A DNA stretch of 64,000 nt from a virus. The notes beneath the pieces were generated by a model. It made no database searches, had not been told where the DNA came from, and saw only the letters and a list, made by a program, of their open reading frames with translations. Location of the stretch: the IMG/VR virus record IMGVR_UViG_3300020154_000003, positions 248,001 to 312,000 of that record; one strand, written 5' to 3'. This document shows, piece by piece, positions 5,451-13,691 of the stretch; position 1 is the first letter of the stretch, and every line of letters starts with the position of its first letter. Position numbers and translations under genes: made by a program.

Positions 5451-7643
5451 TTATTTTACGTAAACCAACTTAATAAGTTTCATCAATTCAGGGTTTTTTG
5501 TTGCGTCATCCCATTTACTATCAGGAATATTGATGTAGTCCAACATTGTGTTTTTCTCCATCTGCTGTTCCATGTAGGCTAACTCTTTCTCGAAACCTGC
5601 AGTCAATTTATTTTCATCGATTTGAAGCAGTGTAAAGTCAATCGGAAGGTGTTTCTGAGATAAGGATTTAACTTTATTATAGTGATTCTCAACACTTTTA
5701 CTGTACACTTTCAATTTCTTATCAACGGTGGTCAGTGCTTTGTTGAAGAAAAGAGAATTCAAATTCTCATACCTATCAACGAATTTCTTTGCTTGAAGAA
5801 TGGAGATCACCTTATCACGTTTCTTCATGATGAACTTCTTGATGAAGAGTGAATGATGAATTACGTTTTTGAAGTTCTTCACAAATCCCTCATTACCCTT
5901 AGCGATTGCAATGAATTTGATTTTTTTGTTAGAACCTAAAAGATAATCTCTGTAGTTGTTCTTCGTGCTCTTAGCTACGTCCAATTGTTCTGTCAGTTCG
6001 TAATAATTGCTAAGAGTGCGTTCATCATCTTTGAAACCATATACAATAGTCCCTTTGAAATCATGAAGCTGGCGCAGGATCACCCTTGTACGGTCATAAC
6101 CTCCTGCAATCGCATTTACGGGAATTTCGTGATCAAGAAGCACTTCATTCACCACATTCCTCTTCGGGATTTCAAAATATTCAGGTACAACGATGCTATC
6201 GTAGTGTTTCGTTTCTGCTTTGATTACGCCCATCACTTCATCCATAAGCATCATTGCTTCCTTTTCAATTTCAGGGCTGGATGGTAGAACCTTTCCATCA
6301 GATTTTGTGAGAAATACATCTTTCAAAATTTGATCGAACTTCTCATCGTAAGCATCTTTCACAGGTGAGATTGATACGTATACTCCTAACTCTGCTTTTA
6401 AATAAGCTTGTACACGTCTCTTTCTTTTAGTTCCAACAGGAGTGAAGATCAAATTATGCCATTTATGCATCGTTAGAAGTCCACCATCCCAAGTCTCTTT
6501 TCTGTAGCGTTTCTTACCAGTATTACCAATGGTGCGAATGTTAATGAGGGCATCAACAACAGAACTGGCACTCGGAATAAAAGGCAACGCTTTGTATTTC
6601 GGATATACCAACTCGCTACTTTTGGCAATAGTACCGATGAAAATAGATACGTCTTTCTTAGCATCGATAACAAGTCTACCGTATGCGTCTTTGCATTGGT
6701 AGTAATCTTTGATCGTAGAGATATTTTTATGCTGCGCCAACAGCATGTCCTTCAATTCTTGTTTTGCTGCTTCGATCTTCAGCTTGATCATTTTTTTTGT
6801 ATGATCATTATATTCAAGACTCTCACGGGAAGCACCAACGTTGAGTTCACCAATATCGAATCTCAAAGCCACAGGTATACTATGTTCCCTTTCATCAATA
6901 CCAATTGCATTGTAGTCTATAGGGTATGCCACACGTCCCAAACAGATGTGCATTTTGCTGGAATAGTCGTTTCCTCTGTAAAGGAAATTTTGGCCAGTAT
7001 AGATGACGTATTCGTTGATTACCGAGTTACTAAACCCTTCGAAAATCACATTTTCAAAGTAGTAAAGTTGACGGTTGATTTCTCTTTCAAAGTTGTAGAT
7101 GTCACTACCTTTGATCGGAACTTTGACAGTCGTTCCATTGCGTTCAATCGTATCCTCGGTCGAAAGAAGGTCAATGACAGGAGATTTTTGACCTTTGTAA
7201 ATACAGTAATAGTATTTTTTACCGTTGAAGTTGGTAACAATATAGAACGAATCTGTATACGCCAAAGGAGTTTTTCCACCAATACCGAAACCACCGATTT
7301 GGTTGTTATCACCTCTCTTTGTGGTTTTGAAATACTTCGCATAGATGGTAGCGATCCGTTCAGGGGACATACCAACTCCAACATCAATAAATTGAATGTA
7401 GTGTTGGCCATTTTCTTTTATCAGACGAATAACAACAGGCTCATTGATGTTAGCTTCTTTATGAGAATCGAAGCAATTGGATGTGATTTCACGAACGATT
7501 GAGCCGATGGGGTTTGAATAGATGTTTTTCGTAAACATCGCAAAGATCATTTCATCGGAATTTTCGTCAAATCCGAAGGCAATGGATTTTTCAGTGCCTA
7601 TCGATTCTACTGTTTCTTCTGAGAATGCGGTATTGAGTTTCAT
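5451..7643 (-). CDS. rIIA: rIIA-like GHKL ATPase
   Basis: 730 residues, almost the length of T4 rIIA (725). The N-terminus is a GHKL ATP-binding fold: N box around E52/N55 (REITSNCFDS), G1 box D87-x-G-x-G91, G2 box GGFGIGGKTPL (117-127) and an ERNGTTVKVP strand near 170. The rest is long, mostly helical and family specific. By analogy with T4 it works with rIIB at the host membrane to keep the infected cell from dying early. The promoter at 7670-7700 lies 26 bases upstream of the ATG. Adjacent rIIB gives strong contextual support. Confidence 0.85.
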   Translation of the reverse strand: MKLNTAFSEETVESIGTEKSIAFGFDENSDEMIFAMFTKNIYSNPIGSIVREITSNCFDSHKEANINEPVVIRLIKENGQHYIQFIDVGVGMSPERIATIYAKYFKTTKRGDNNQIGGFGIGGKTPLAYTDSFYIVTNFNGKKYYYCIYKGQKSPVIDLLSTEDTIERNGTTVKVPIKGSDIYNFEREINRQLYYFENVIFEGFSNSVINEYVIYTGQNFLYRGNDYSSKMHICLGRVAYPIDYNAIGIDEREHSIPVALRFDIGELNVGASRESLEYNDHTKKMIKLKIEAAKQELKDMLLAQHKNISTIKDYYQCKDAYGRLVIDAKKDVSIFIGTIAKSSELVYPKYKALPFIPSASSVVDALINIRTIGNTGKKRYRKETWDGGLLTMHKWHNLIFTPVGTKRKRRVQAYLKAELGVYVSISPVKDAYDEKFDQILKDVFLTKSDGKVLPSSPEIEKEAMMLMDEVMGVIKAETKHYDSIVVPEYFEIPKRNVVNEVLLDHEIPVNAIAGGYDRTRVILRQLHDFKGTIVYGFKDDERTLSNYYELTEQLDVAKSTKNNYRDYLLGSNKKIKFIAIAKGNEGFVKNFKNVIHHSLFIKKFIMKKRDKVISILQAKKFVDRYENLNSLFFNKALTTVDKKLKVYSKSVENHYNKVKSLSQKHLPIDFTLLQIDENKLTAGFEKELAYMEQQMEKNTMLDYINIPDSKWDDATKNPELMKLIKLVYVK
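5453..5483 (-). promoter_or_regulatory. early-type promoter for rIIB
   Basis: Leftward sense ATGAAAC, 16 bases, CGTAAAAT. The -35 lies inside the last codons of rIIA and the -10 overlaps its stop codon; the rIIB ATG is 39 bases downstream. It would allow rIIB to be made independently of rIIA. Confidence 0.55.
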
Positions 7644-7669
7644 TTCTGTTTACTGTTTGTTTGTATGGA

Positions 7670-7700
7670 GTTATACGTAAACAATGTGAAAAAGTTACAA
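7670..7700 (-). promoter_or_regulatory. early-type promoter for rIIA
   Basis: Leftward sense TTGTAAC, 16 bases, CGTATAAC. The -35 overlaps the stop codon of the gene at 7695-8129, so the promoter is squeezed into the gene junction. Confidence 0.75.
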
Positions 7701-8129
7701 ATTAATGAATAAATCCTCTTCATACATTCTACTGCCCGGAAGCTGCGTATGAGCGATTATTTTGTCCCGATTCCTAATTAAGTGTTGGTGATTTACCTTA
7801 ATGCAGCTAAACTTAGTTGTCCCCACTGACACATATTGACTATAACCAGACCTCCTAGGCAGGGTAAAAGTCAATTCTCTAAAATCAATAATCTTATGTC
7901 TATGACCAGTTCTTAAACAAATAATATAGGTATCTTCATCTTTGACCCAATTGTCATTAAGAATCAGATACCCTTGACCAAGGCTTAGTAATATGTCCGC
8001 TTCAAGGTCGATCTTTCTACCTATTTTGACAGACAAATAATCCTCGATTTCATCCAAGTATTTATTATCCTCGTATGGATTTCCACCGCTAATTACAACA
8101 TTAATTTTATGTTTTTCTAATGCTGTCAC
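7695..8129 (-). CDS. hypothetical protein
   Basis: 144 residues with alternating predicted strands (INVVISGG, DILLSLGQGYLIL, YIICLRTGH) and a basic middle (LPRRSGYSQY). The opening VVISGGNPYED could be the first strand-loop of a nucleotide-binding fold, but the glycine pattern is not a P-loop. It overlaps the upstream gene by four bases (ATGA), so the two are translationally coupled. Confidence 0.65.
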   Translation of the reverse strand: MTALEKHKINVVISGGNPYEDNKYLDEIEDYLSVKIGRKIDLEADILLSLGQGYLILNDNWVKDEDTYIICLRTGHRHKIIDFRELTFTLPRRSGYSQYVSVGTTKFSCIKVNHQHLIRNRDKIIAHTQLPGSRMYEEDLFINL

Positions 8130-8626
8130 AATTTTGCAAGTTCTTCCTTAAGAGACTTCAAATCTTCTTCCAATTTCTTTTTCTTCTCTGTAAGGGCGAG
8201 TTTGAGAACCCTTTTAACGTCCGAAGCTGACGCTTGCCTGCGGCCATTAAGTATCTGCCCTTCAACATCATTGAATGCAGACATCTTGATGACTTCTGAT
8301 TTAATTATTTTAGTACCGTCAGCAGCATAAACTTCCCATTCGAGATCGACATTCACCAACAGTGCTTTGGTACGTGCAGTAACTGCCGGTTTATTTTCTG
8401 TAATCTTGAAAGACTGTAATCTCCAATATGAGATGCCTGACTTTTCACCTTCACGAAGAAACCACTTTGTAGAATTCGTATTGATGAAACTTTTTAACAT
8501 GTCAGAAAGAAACTTAACACCCAATTCAGGAGTCGCTTTAAGTTGTTTCAGTATTTCTCTGCGTTCCTTGTCGATTTCACCAAGTCTCTTTGACAGTCTT
8601 TCAAATGAGGAAATTTTTATTGCCAT
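8126..8626 (-). CDS. hypothetical protein with terminal coiled coils
   Basis: 166 residues. A helical, heptad-like N-terminus (residues 5-35, SSFERLSKRLGEIDKERREI), a beta-rich middle (about 60-115) and a strongly charged C-terminal coiled coil (about 135-166, KKKLEEDLKSLKEEL). It lies between the DUF262 gene (23 bases upstream) and 7695 in one leftward unit. Function unknown; the shape suggests an oligomeric or partner-binding protein. Confidence 0.65.
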   Translation of the reverse strand: MAIKISSFERLSKRLGEIDKERREILKQLKATPELGVKFLSDMLKSFINTNSTKWFLREGEKSGISYWRLQSFKITENKPAVTARTKALLVNVDLEWEVYAADGTKIIKSEVIKMSAFNDVEGQILNGRRQASASDVKRVLKLALTEKKKKLEEDLKSLKEELAKL

Positions 8627-8648
8627 TGTCTGTATTATTTAATTTTTT

Positions 8649-9479
8649 TTACATTCTAATTGATCTTACGTAGTCAATGTGTTCCTTACTCATTGGCACA
8701 CCAGTAAAATTGATTGCCAAGAATACCCGCAAAGCATCTTTGTCAGTTGTGTCTTCATCCAGTTCCACATAAAATAACTGTCGATAGGATAAAAATATAT
8801 GCTGCGCTTCGCTGGACAAATCTGAATAAAGATTACCATGCAAATCCGGGAATTTATCGTTATAGAATTCCCATAACGCATTGAATCTCTGTTTTCCATC
8901 AACTAAGTCTGCGAAAGCTGTGTGTTCAAATTTTCCTTCTTTGATACGGCTTTCAACCCAATCCCATGATCGTCTTCTAAACACGAATTTGCCGATTTCA
9001 ACATGGTTATAAATGGATTCAATCAGCATTTGTTTCTGCTCTAATGTCCATACCAACCCACGCTGGTATTCGACTTCATTCCCCTCACTATCGATGACTG
9101 TAGGGTCTTGACAAACCTCAGGGATTGTTTTTCCGTTCACTGACTCAAAACGTTTGCCTCTATCCCTCGCTTCGACACCACCCCGCCAGAATAGCTGCTC
9201 AATATCTATTGCATAAGCACTAGCCCTTAATTCAGGTTGAAATGGATTAGCACCAATTTCACGGACGCTTTTTCGTACTTCGGTAAGCTTTCTGGTTTGG
9301 AGTTCACGATACCCATGTCTTTCGAAAAAGACTGTATCTCCCTCTACCTTAAGTACTTCAACCAGTTCTTCGCTATCAGGTCGATTAAACGACATACCCT
9401 TCACATAGATGCCATCGCCCTTAATTAAGGGTTTTGCAAGGTATTCGGCTATGAGTTCCGCTTTGGTTTTTGCTTTCAT
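8649..9479 (-). CDS. DUF262 (ParB/GmrS-N-like) protein
   Basis: 276 residues. The DUF262 signature is visible: YQRGLVWTLEQKQMLIESI (about 138-156), then GKFVFRRR, DLVDGKQR (about 196-203, the D-G-K-Q-R motif) and a helical stretch with FLAINFTGVPMSKEH near the end. In type IV restriction enzymes (GmrSD, BrxU) this domain is an NTP-dependent nuclease or NTPase module and is followed by an HNH domain (DUF1524). Here the protein ends after the DUF262 part, so no second domain is present. In a phage it could be a decoy of such an enzyme, a DNA-modifying regulator or a superinfection-exclusion factor; nothing decides. The promoter at 9485-9515 places the transcript start at or next to the ATG. Confidence 0.8.
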   Translation of the reverse strand: MKAKTKAELIAEYLAKPLIKGDGIYVKGMSFNRPDSEELVEVLKVEGDTVFFERHGYRELQTRKLTEVRKSVREIGANPFQPELRASAYAIDIEQLFWRGGVEARDRGKRFESVNGKTIPEVCQDPTVIDSEGNEVEYQRGLVWTLEQKQMLIESIYNHVEIGKFVFRRRSWDWVESRIKEGKFEHTAFADLVDGKQRFNALWEFYNDKFPDLHGNLYSDLSSEAQHIFLSYRQLFYVELDEDTTDKDALRVFLAINFTGVPMSKEHIDYVRSIRM

Positions 9480-9484
9480 ATGAT

Positions 9485-9515
9485 ATTATACGTAAATTGA
9501 CGTAAAATGTTTGAG
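9485..9515 (-). promoter_or_regulatory. early-type promoter, leaderless for the DUF262 gene
   Basis: Leftward sense CTCAAAC, 16 bases, CGTATAAT. Only five bases separate the -10 box from the ATG at 9479, which places the predicted +1 on the start codon. It is divergent from the rightward promoter at 9541-9571. Confidence 0.7.
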
Positions 9516-9540
9516 ATTAGCAAGTTAATAACTTGTTTGA

Positions 9541-9571
9541 ACGTAACAAATTATTCTCATATACGTATAAT
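9541..9571 (+). promoter_or_regulatory. early-type promoter for the rightward unit 9580-11767
   Basis: ACGTAAC, 16 bases, CGTATAAT. The ATG at 9580 follows eight bases after the -10 box, so the leader is at most one or two bases. Confidence 0.75.
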
Positions 9572-9579
9572 ACTTTATC

Positions 9580-9945
9580 ATGTTCACAAAACAGCAAAAA
9601 GACGAACTGCTCTGTCGCATTGAGATCAGGAAGGATACAATTGAAGAGGATTTGGATAGTGCTGATGCATTTGAGGCTATACCTGATGCACTCGATAAAC
9701 TCAGAGAAAAGATTCTTTACGATTCTAAAGACTTCAGTGAGGCTGAAAAAAAGTGGATGATTGAGGAATTAGACAATCAATTGGGGGTCTCAGTACGTGA
9801 TGATCATCAAATCAGGGGAGCAATTACTAAAATTAAGAACTTACCCAACCCTGAACTTAAGGAACGAGAAGCATACCTGAATAACATTAATGAAGTATTG
9901 GGTTTGGATGAAAACGTACTTAAAGAAAAGCGTAAAAAAAGATAA
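9580..9945 (+). CDS. charged helical protein, unknown
   Basis: 121 residues, predicted entirely helical and highly charged, ending in KEKRKKR. First gene of a rightward five-gene unit (9580-11767). The start is fixed by the promoter immediately upstream; alternative upstream starts are excluded by it. No family recognised. Confidence 0.7.
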   Translation: MFTKQQKDELLCRIEIRKDTIEEDLDSADAFEAIPDALDKLREKILYDSKDFSEAEKKWMIEELDNQLGVSVRDDHQIRGAITKIKNLPNPELKEREAYLNNINEVLGLDENVLKEKRKKR

Positions 9946-9948
9946 AAT

Positions 9949-10569
9949 ATGGAAGACAAGAAATCAACTTTAGGCTCATTGTTGCTTGAAGAATTGAAAA
10001 AAACTCGTGAGGAATTGGGTAACATTTATTATCACTTATTCGCCATCAAAGGTGAAAAGGATTTGAGTGAAGTACTGGAAGTGTATTACGCTCTATCAAA
10101 GGAAAATCCAGAAAATTGGTTCGCCTCATTCCATAAGTCCATGAGACAAACAGATTTCTTTCAAGACTGCACGGTGTCAATATCTAACCCAACGATTACC
10201 GATGAAGAGCGGATAGAATTACAGACACTTAGTGCTGATTACCATAAGACTGATAAGCATCTCTCTCAATTTGAAAATGGATTGCTAGAAGCACTCCCTA
10301 CTCCTGATGACCCAACATACAAGGAGAGGTATAACAGCTATGTCGATACTTATCGACTTAAGTTTCGAGAATTCTTTCCTCAAGAAAAAATAAACAGGAG
10401 AAGGGAACTGATAAAAAAACTGCGAAACAAAGAAGAACATTCTATAAGTGGACATTTGGATTCAATTCTTTGGCTGACTATTGCCAATGATCAAAATGGT
10501 TTATTATATTTGACCATCGACCATGTTTTCAGCGAGTACGATTACAAGAAAAAACATAAACTAGTATAA
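9949..10569 (+). CDS. hypothetical protein
   Basis: 206 residues, mainly helical and charged. A short motif ENPENWFASFHKSMRQTDFF lies near residues 54-73, and a basic stretch RRELIKKLRNKEEH near 148. Four bases separate it from 9580 and two from the next gene, indicating one operon. No family recognised. Confidence 0.65.
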   Translation: MEDKKSTLGSLLLEELKKTREELGNIYYHLFAIKGEKDLSEVLEVYYALSKENPENWFASFHKSMRQTDFFQDCTVSISNPTITDEERIELQTLSADYHKTDKHLSQFENGLLEALPTPDDPTYKERYNSYVDTYRLKFREFFPQEKINRRRELIKKLRNKEEHSISGHLDSILWLTIANDQNGLLYLTIDHVFSEYDYKKKHKLV

Positions 10570-10571
10570 CA

Positions 10572-11114
10572 ATGGAATTCGTGTATGATGATGGCGGTAG
10601 AGAAGCCGCAGGTTACAAAGGTGATGCTGGTGATTGTGTGTGTAGAGCAATCACAATTGTTACAGGACTTCCATATAAGGAAGTTTATGATCGACTTGCA
10701 GAGGGGAACGCTACACAACGAAAAGGCAAACGAGCAAAGTCAAAAGATGGTGTTCGCACTGCTGCCAAAGGAATCAATACCAATCGTAAATGGTTTAAAG
10801 ATTATATGCAGTCATTGGGATTCAAATGGGTTCCCACTATGCTGGTCGGTCAAGGATGTAAGGTGCATTTGTGCAAAGAAGAATTACCAAAGGGTAAGTT
10901 AATCGTTGCAGTGAGCAAACATTACACTGTCGTTATCGATGGTGTAATTCATGATACACATAACCCATCTGAACGTGGTGTTACTGTGTATCCTCCAACT
11001 TACCCAAAGGATCAATTACCAAAGGGAGCATATTGGATGGAGAATGGAAATGGTTGGGCGTATGCCCCTCAACGTTGTGTGTACGGATATTACTACAGAG
11101 ATGAAAATAATTAG
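10572..11114 (+). CDS. papain-like cysteine peptidase-like phage protein
   Basis: 180 residues. GDAGDCVCRAITIVTG (about 17-32) resembles the active-site cysteine and helix of papain-fold enzymes, with Cys23 the likely nucleophile. KHYTVVIDGVIHDTHNPS (about 117-134) offers the histidine (H118) and a following Asp/Asn. This GDC-x-R-A-I layout is common in short uncharacterised phage proteins that fit the peptidase C39/C1 fold. Substrate is unknown: processing of a phage or host protein, deubiquitinase-like activity against host conjugation systems, or a catalytically dead binder are all possible. Cotranscribed with helical proteins of unknown role. Confidence 0.55.
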   Translation: MEFVYDDGGREAAGYKGDAGDCVCRAITIVTGLPYKEVYDRLAEGNATQRKGKRAKSKDGVRTAAKGINTNRKWFKDYMQSLGFKWVPTMLVGQGCKVHLCKEELPKGKLIVAVSKHYTVVIDGVIHDTHNPSERGVTVYPPTYPKDQLPKGAYWMENGNGWAYAPQRCVYGYYYRDENN

Positions 11115-11547
11115 AAAGCCAAAGAAGGTTGCCGTTAAGAAACCAAAATACCAATCATTGGAGAGGGTATTACGTGATACGTATACCAACTGGACAGCAA
11201 CACACTCTGTTGAAGCGTATGATATTGACTTCAATAAGGTACAGACTTCTGATTTGATAACGCTATACAGAAATTTGACTCTATTCACTTACTGGATAGG
11301 TGATCTTAAAGTTAGTTCACCTGACTTAGAGCGAGAAGCATATTTACACGTTCTTGCTTCAGTTATTGATGTTAAATTTAATGAAATGGATGCTAAGTCA
11401 ATAAAAAACAAAACTTTTTTAGAGAATAGACCAGTACTTATAAGTAAGCTGAAGGCTATACTTGCAACCAGAGAACACATACCGAACAAAAAACAAGCGA
11501 AGGAAATAAGAAGAAAAAAAGCACAAGGAAAATTTATTGTAGACTAA
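11101..11547 (+). CDS. basic hypothetical protein
   Basis: 148 residues from the ATG at 11101, which overlaps the previous gene by 14 bases; the open frame extends further upstream but inside 10572-11114. Both ends are very basic (MKIIRKPKKVAVKKPK and KKQAKEIRRKKAQGK), while the core is helical. The composition would suit nucleic-acid binding. No family recognised. Confidence 0.65.
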   Translation: MKIIRKPKKVAVKKPKYQSLERVLRDTYTNWTATHSVEAYDIDFNKVQTSDLITLYRNLTLFTYWIGDLKVSSPDLEREAYLHVLASVIDVKFNEMDAKSIKNKTFLENRPVLISKLKAILATREHIPNKKQAKEIRRKKAQGKFIVD

Positions 11548-11554
11548 ACCAGAG

Positions 11555-11767
11555 ATGCCAGCAATCGTAGAAAGAGCAAAGTGGGACGTGCTCGTTAAAA
11601 TGTTCCAGTACCTGTATTACGCCAAGCTAAGAAAAGAACAAGTTAAAAAGGTTGATTACCTTTTCAAGTTCGGAAAACATAAAGAAGTTGCAGAAAAAGT
11701 GTGGGAGTGCTTTTTCGTTCAAAACCTTGAATGGCCACACGAAATGTATAATGAAGTTTTCAAATAA
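11555..11767 (+). CDS. small hypothetical protein
   Basis: 70 residues, helical, with aromatic and basic residues (WDVLVKMFQYLYYAKLRKEQ). Last gene of the rightward unit, followed at once by a hairpin that faces the leftward gene at 11776. Confidence 0.6.
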   Translation: MPAIVERAKWDVLVKMFQYLYYAKLRKEQVKKVDYLFKFGKHKEVAEKVWECFFVQNLEWPHEMYNEVFK

Positions 11768-11790
11768 AAAATCCCTTAGGACTTTTTCGT
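11765..11790. terminator. hairpin between convergent genes
   Basis: AAAAATCC, loop CTTA, GGACTTTTT with one mismatch, flanked by A and T runs. It lies in the 8-base gap between the convergent genes ending at 11767 and 11776 and could stop transcription from both sides. Confidence 0.5.
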
Positions 11791-12165
11791 TATGTATTGA
11801 ACCATTGCCAGCCAGATCGCTTCCTTCTTTGTATCTGCTGTGACCTCCACAAACATCTCAGTACCTAGAAATTCAACAACAAATACATTTCTACCATCGA
11901 TGTGGAATGTTACACCATCCTTCGCCTCAAGCATTTCAAGGGCATCCATCAATTCCCTATAATCCTCATGATAGACCAATTTTGCACCATGCTTGTAAAC
12001 CCTAGATTTTCCTAGCTTGATAAATTCAGCAAAAGTATCCACTGATTTCAATCGCCAGTACCCGTAATTTATTCCATTCGGACGTTCATGTTCTGGATTA
12101 ACGCTTGAAATGTATTCATAACCAAGATAATTCGCGATCATCTTGTTGCCTTCTGTATGGTTCAT
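11776..12165 (-). CDS. hypothetical protein
   Basis: 129 residues, alternating strands and helices; the C-terminal part (FEVTADTKKEAIWLAMVQYI-like, about 103-125) follows the small phage sandwich pattern in which a strand precedes an amphipathic helix beginning T-x-x-E-A. The N-terminus contains a second helix (EGNKMIANYLGYEYI). Start overlaps the stop of the upstream small membrane protein (TAATG). Function unknown. Confidence 0.65.
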   Translation of the reverse strand: MNHTEGNKMIANYLGYEYISSVNPEHERPNGINYGYWRLKSVDTFAEFIKLGKSRVYKHGAKLVYHEDYRELMDALEMLEAKDGVTFHIDGRNVFVVEFLGTEMFVEVTADTKKEAIWLAMVQYITKKS

Positions 12166-12305
12166 TATTTTCTTTTTAAAACGATAATTATTCCGATAGA
12201 TAATCCGATGAGTGCTCCTATAAACGTCCCTAGAACGCCAAAGAAAGAGCCAAAAACAGCCCCACCAGCACTACATGAGATCGGGGTGCTAAAAATTATA
12301 TTCAT
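12165..12305 (-). CDS. small glycine-rich membrane peptide
   Basis: 46 residues. After a short N-terminus (MNIIFSTPISCS), residues about 13-43 form one long hydrophobic stretch with glycines spaced as in a glycine zipper (GGAVFGSFFGVLGTFIGAL), ending in KRK. It overlaps the upstream gene by 17 bases and the downstream start by one (TAATG), so reading frames are fixed by coupling. Glycine-zipper segments often oligomerise in membranes; a pore-forming or holin-like role is possible but unproven. Confidence 0.6.
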   Translation of the reverse strand: MNIIFSTPISCSAGGAVFGSFFGVLGTFIGALIGLSIGIIIVLKRK

Positions 12306-12702
12306 AATCTAAAAAATCTGCGCAATACATTGATATGATGGCGTTATAGTAAACCTGACCTGCTACACTTAACCCACCATTATCGAGCCAATAAGCATCA
12401 CTATCATACAAAACCTGAACCTCAGACAAAAAGTTTTTCCCAAGTTCATAAATTTCAGATGGAAGGTATGTGGAGATGTCCTCCATTTCTAACTTGTCAT
12501 TAACTAAACGCCTTAAATTTTTGACACTACCAGTTAATTCTTCAGGTTTGTGTTCATCACTGATATAACGACCAATCGCACATTTAAGTCCGTGTTCGTT
12601 TTTATATTTTCTATCAGAATTTCGTCTATGTGGGTGTGTTCCATAAAAATAGACCATATCGTTTAAAAAACGTGTTCTTGCTTCCTGCAATGTTTCCATC
12701 AT
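12289..12702 (-). CDS. hypothetical protein with CAIGRYI motif
   Basis: 137 residues. Contains YFYGTHPHRRNSDRK (about 18-32) and KCAIGRYISDEH (about 40-51), a combination seen in uncharacterised phage proteins. Mostly helical afterwards. It overlaps the nucleotidyltransferase gene by four bases. Function unknown. Confidence 0.65.
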   Translation of the reverse strand: MMETLQEARTRFLNDMVYFYGTHPHRRNSDRKYKNEHGLKCAIGRYISDEHKPEELTGSVKNLRRLVNDKLEMEDISTYLPSEIYELGKNFLSEVQVLYDSDAYWLDNGGLSVAGQVYYNAIISMYCADFLDYEYNF

Positions 12703-13307
12703 ATTTCCTTTGGAGCCACAACTCTGAACCGAGTTAGCAAATTATTGTAGCGATTTTTATAGGTGAGAAACAACTCACTCCAATCATATTTATTCATTAT
12801 TTCCTCGAACAATAGATTACAACATCCATAGTCGTATATCTTGCCCTTCTCTGCCAATTGAATACCATATTCGATGATCCGCATGGCATGGAATAAACTC
12901 TTTCTTCCAAGGCTTAAATCATAGTCCTTTTCGACAGTCAATTTCTTTTTGGCCTTAACCCAACTGTTGGATGATTTTGCTCGAAGGGAATATCTTAATT
13001 TAGTATTGTCTATATTAAAAGAGAATTTTCTTTTCTCTAACAAGATGAATTGAGAATCCAGAAACTGACATTCAATAGCAGATATTTCATGCTCATCAAG
13101 CCGTTGCTGATGTTCCTCCGGGGTGTAAAAATTGATGTTAATTAGATTGTCGGAAAACTGCTTATTGACCTTATTTGTGGTCACTACAATGAAATCGTAA
13201 TCCGACTGCTTTGTGATATTCCCATACACCCTTGACCCGTATACGTAGACTGCAACCACCTCTTTTTCAGATAATTTGGCTTTGGTCAGGATGGTGTGTA
13301 AATTCAT
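12699..13307 (-). CDS. nucleotidyltransferase (MNT/KNTase-like)
   Basis: 202 residues from the ATG at 13307. The polymerase-beta type signature is clear: GSRVYG (about 25-30), then SDYDF (36-40) giving the metal-binding D-x-D, as in minimal nucleotidyltransferases. A third carboxylate may be E79 in AIECQFL. The rest is helical. Such enzymes transfer NMP to proteins, RNA or small molecules; here the acceptor is unknown. A GTG two codons upstream (13313) overlaps the promoter -10 and cannot be used from it. The predicted transcript start coincides with the ATG, so the mRNA is probably leaderless. It heads the unit 13307-11776. Confidence 0.75.
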   Translation of the reverse strand: MNLHTILTKAKLSEKEVVAVYVYGSRVYGNITKQSDYDFIVVTTNKVNKQFSDNLININFYTPEEHQQRLDEHEISAIECQFLDSQFILLEKRKFSFNIDNTKLRYSLRAKSSNSWVKAKKKLTVEKDYDLSLGRKSLFHAMRIIEYGIQLAEKGKIYDYGCCNLLFEEIMNKYDWSELFLTYKNRYNNLLTRFRVVAPKEI

Positions 13308-13312
13308 ACCCA

Positions 13313-13343
13313 CTTTTACGTAAAACTTGGGAAATTGTTTTAT
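13313..13343 (-). promoter_or_regulatory. early-type promoter for the nucleotidyltransferase unit
   Basis: Leftward sense ATAAAAC, 16 bases, CGTAAAAG. The ATG at 13307 is five bases after the -10 box. The -35 overlaps the end of the preceding gene (stop at 13340). Confidence 0.55.
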
Positions 13344-13666
13344 TTTTGAAGGTCTTTCCAGTACTTAAACATTTTCTCGATTTTATTGATAATTGTCTCA
13401 TCATCGATCCAAAGAGTAAGCATCATAACCACTTTATCAATATCTTCTAAGCTATAAATAAGTTCCTTATCTGGATGACGAAGTGGTTTATTATCATTAC
13501 CATCTTGAACAAAAATCCCATCATTAAATCTCCAATTAGTGTCACCGACAGTCAATGTTAAACCATTTAATCCATTGATCTCCGTTAATTCACCACCTAG
13601 GTTTATAAGGTCTTCATCCTCATCTTCAAAGTATTCGTCTTCAAATTCAAAATCGTCCTCTTCCAT
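13340..13666 (-). CDS. acidic protein, paralogous to 13692-14141
   Basis: 108 residues. The first 22 are extremely acidic (MEEDDFEFEDEYFEDEDEDL). The C-terminal 38 (YSLEDIDKVVMMLTLWIDDE, then an F-x-x-W helix) match the end of the next gene upstream (YSLKDIQSLVGLLTLGIDDE), showing a shared domain. Function unknown; the acidic N-terminus could mimic nucleic acid or bind a basic partner. Confidence 0.7.
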   Translation of the reverse strand: MEEDDFEFEDEYFEDEDEDLINLGGELTEINGLNGLTLTVGDTNWRFNDGIFVQDGNDNKPLRHPDKELIYSLEDIDKVVMMLTLWIDDETIINKIEKMFKYWKDLQK

Positions 13667-13691
13667 TTATCCATACCAAAACAAATAAAAA

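Noticed and set aside
6696-7502. Rightward 268-codon ORF.
   Set aside because: Antisense shadow of rIIA, whose GHKL motifs are intact in the other strand.
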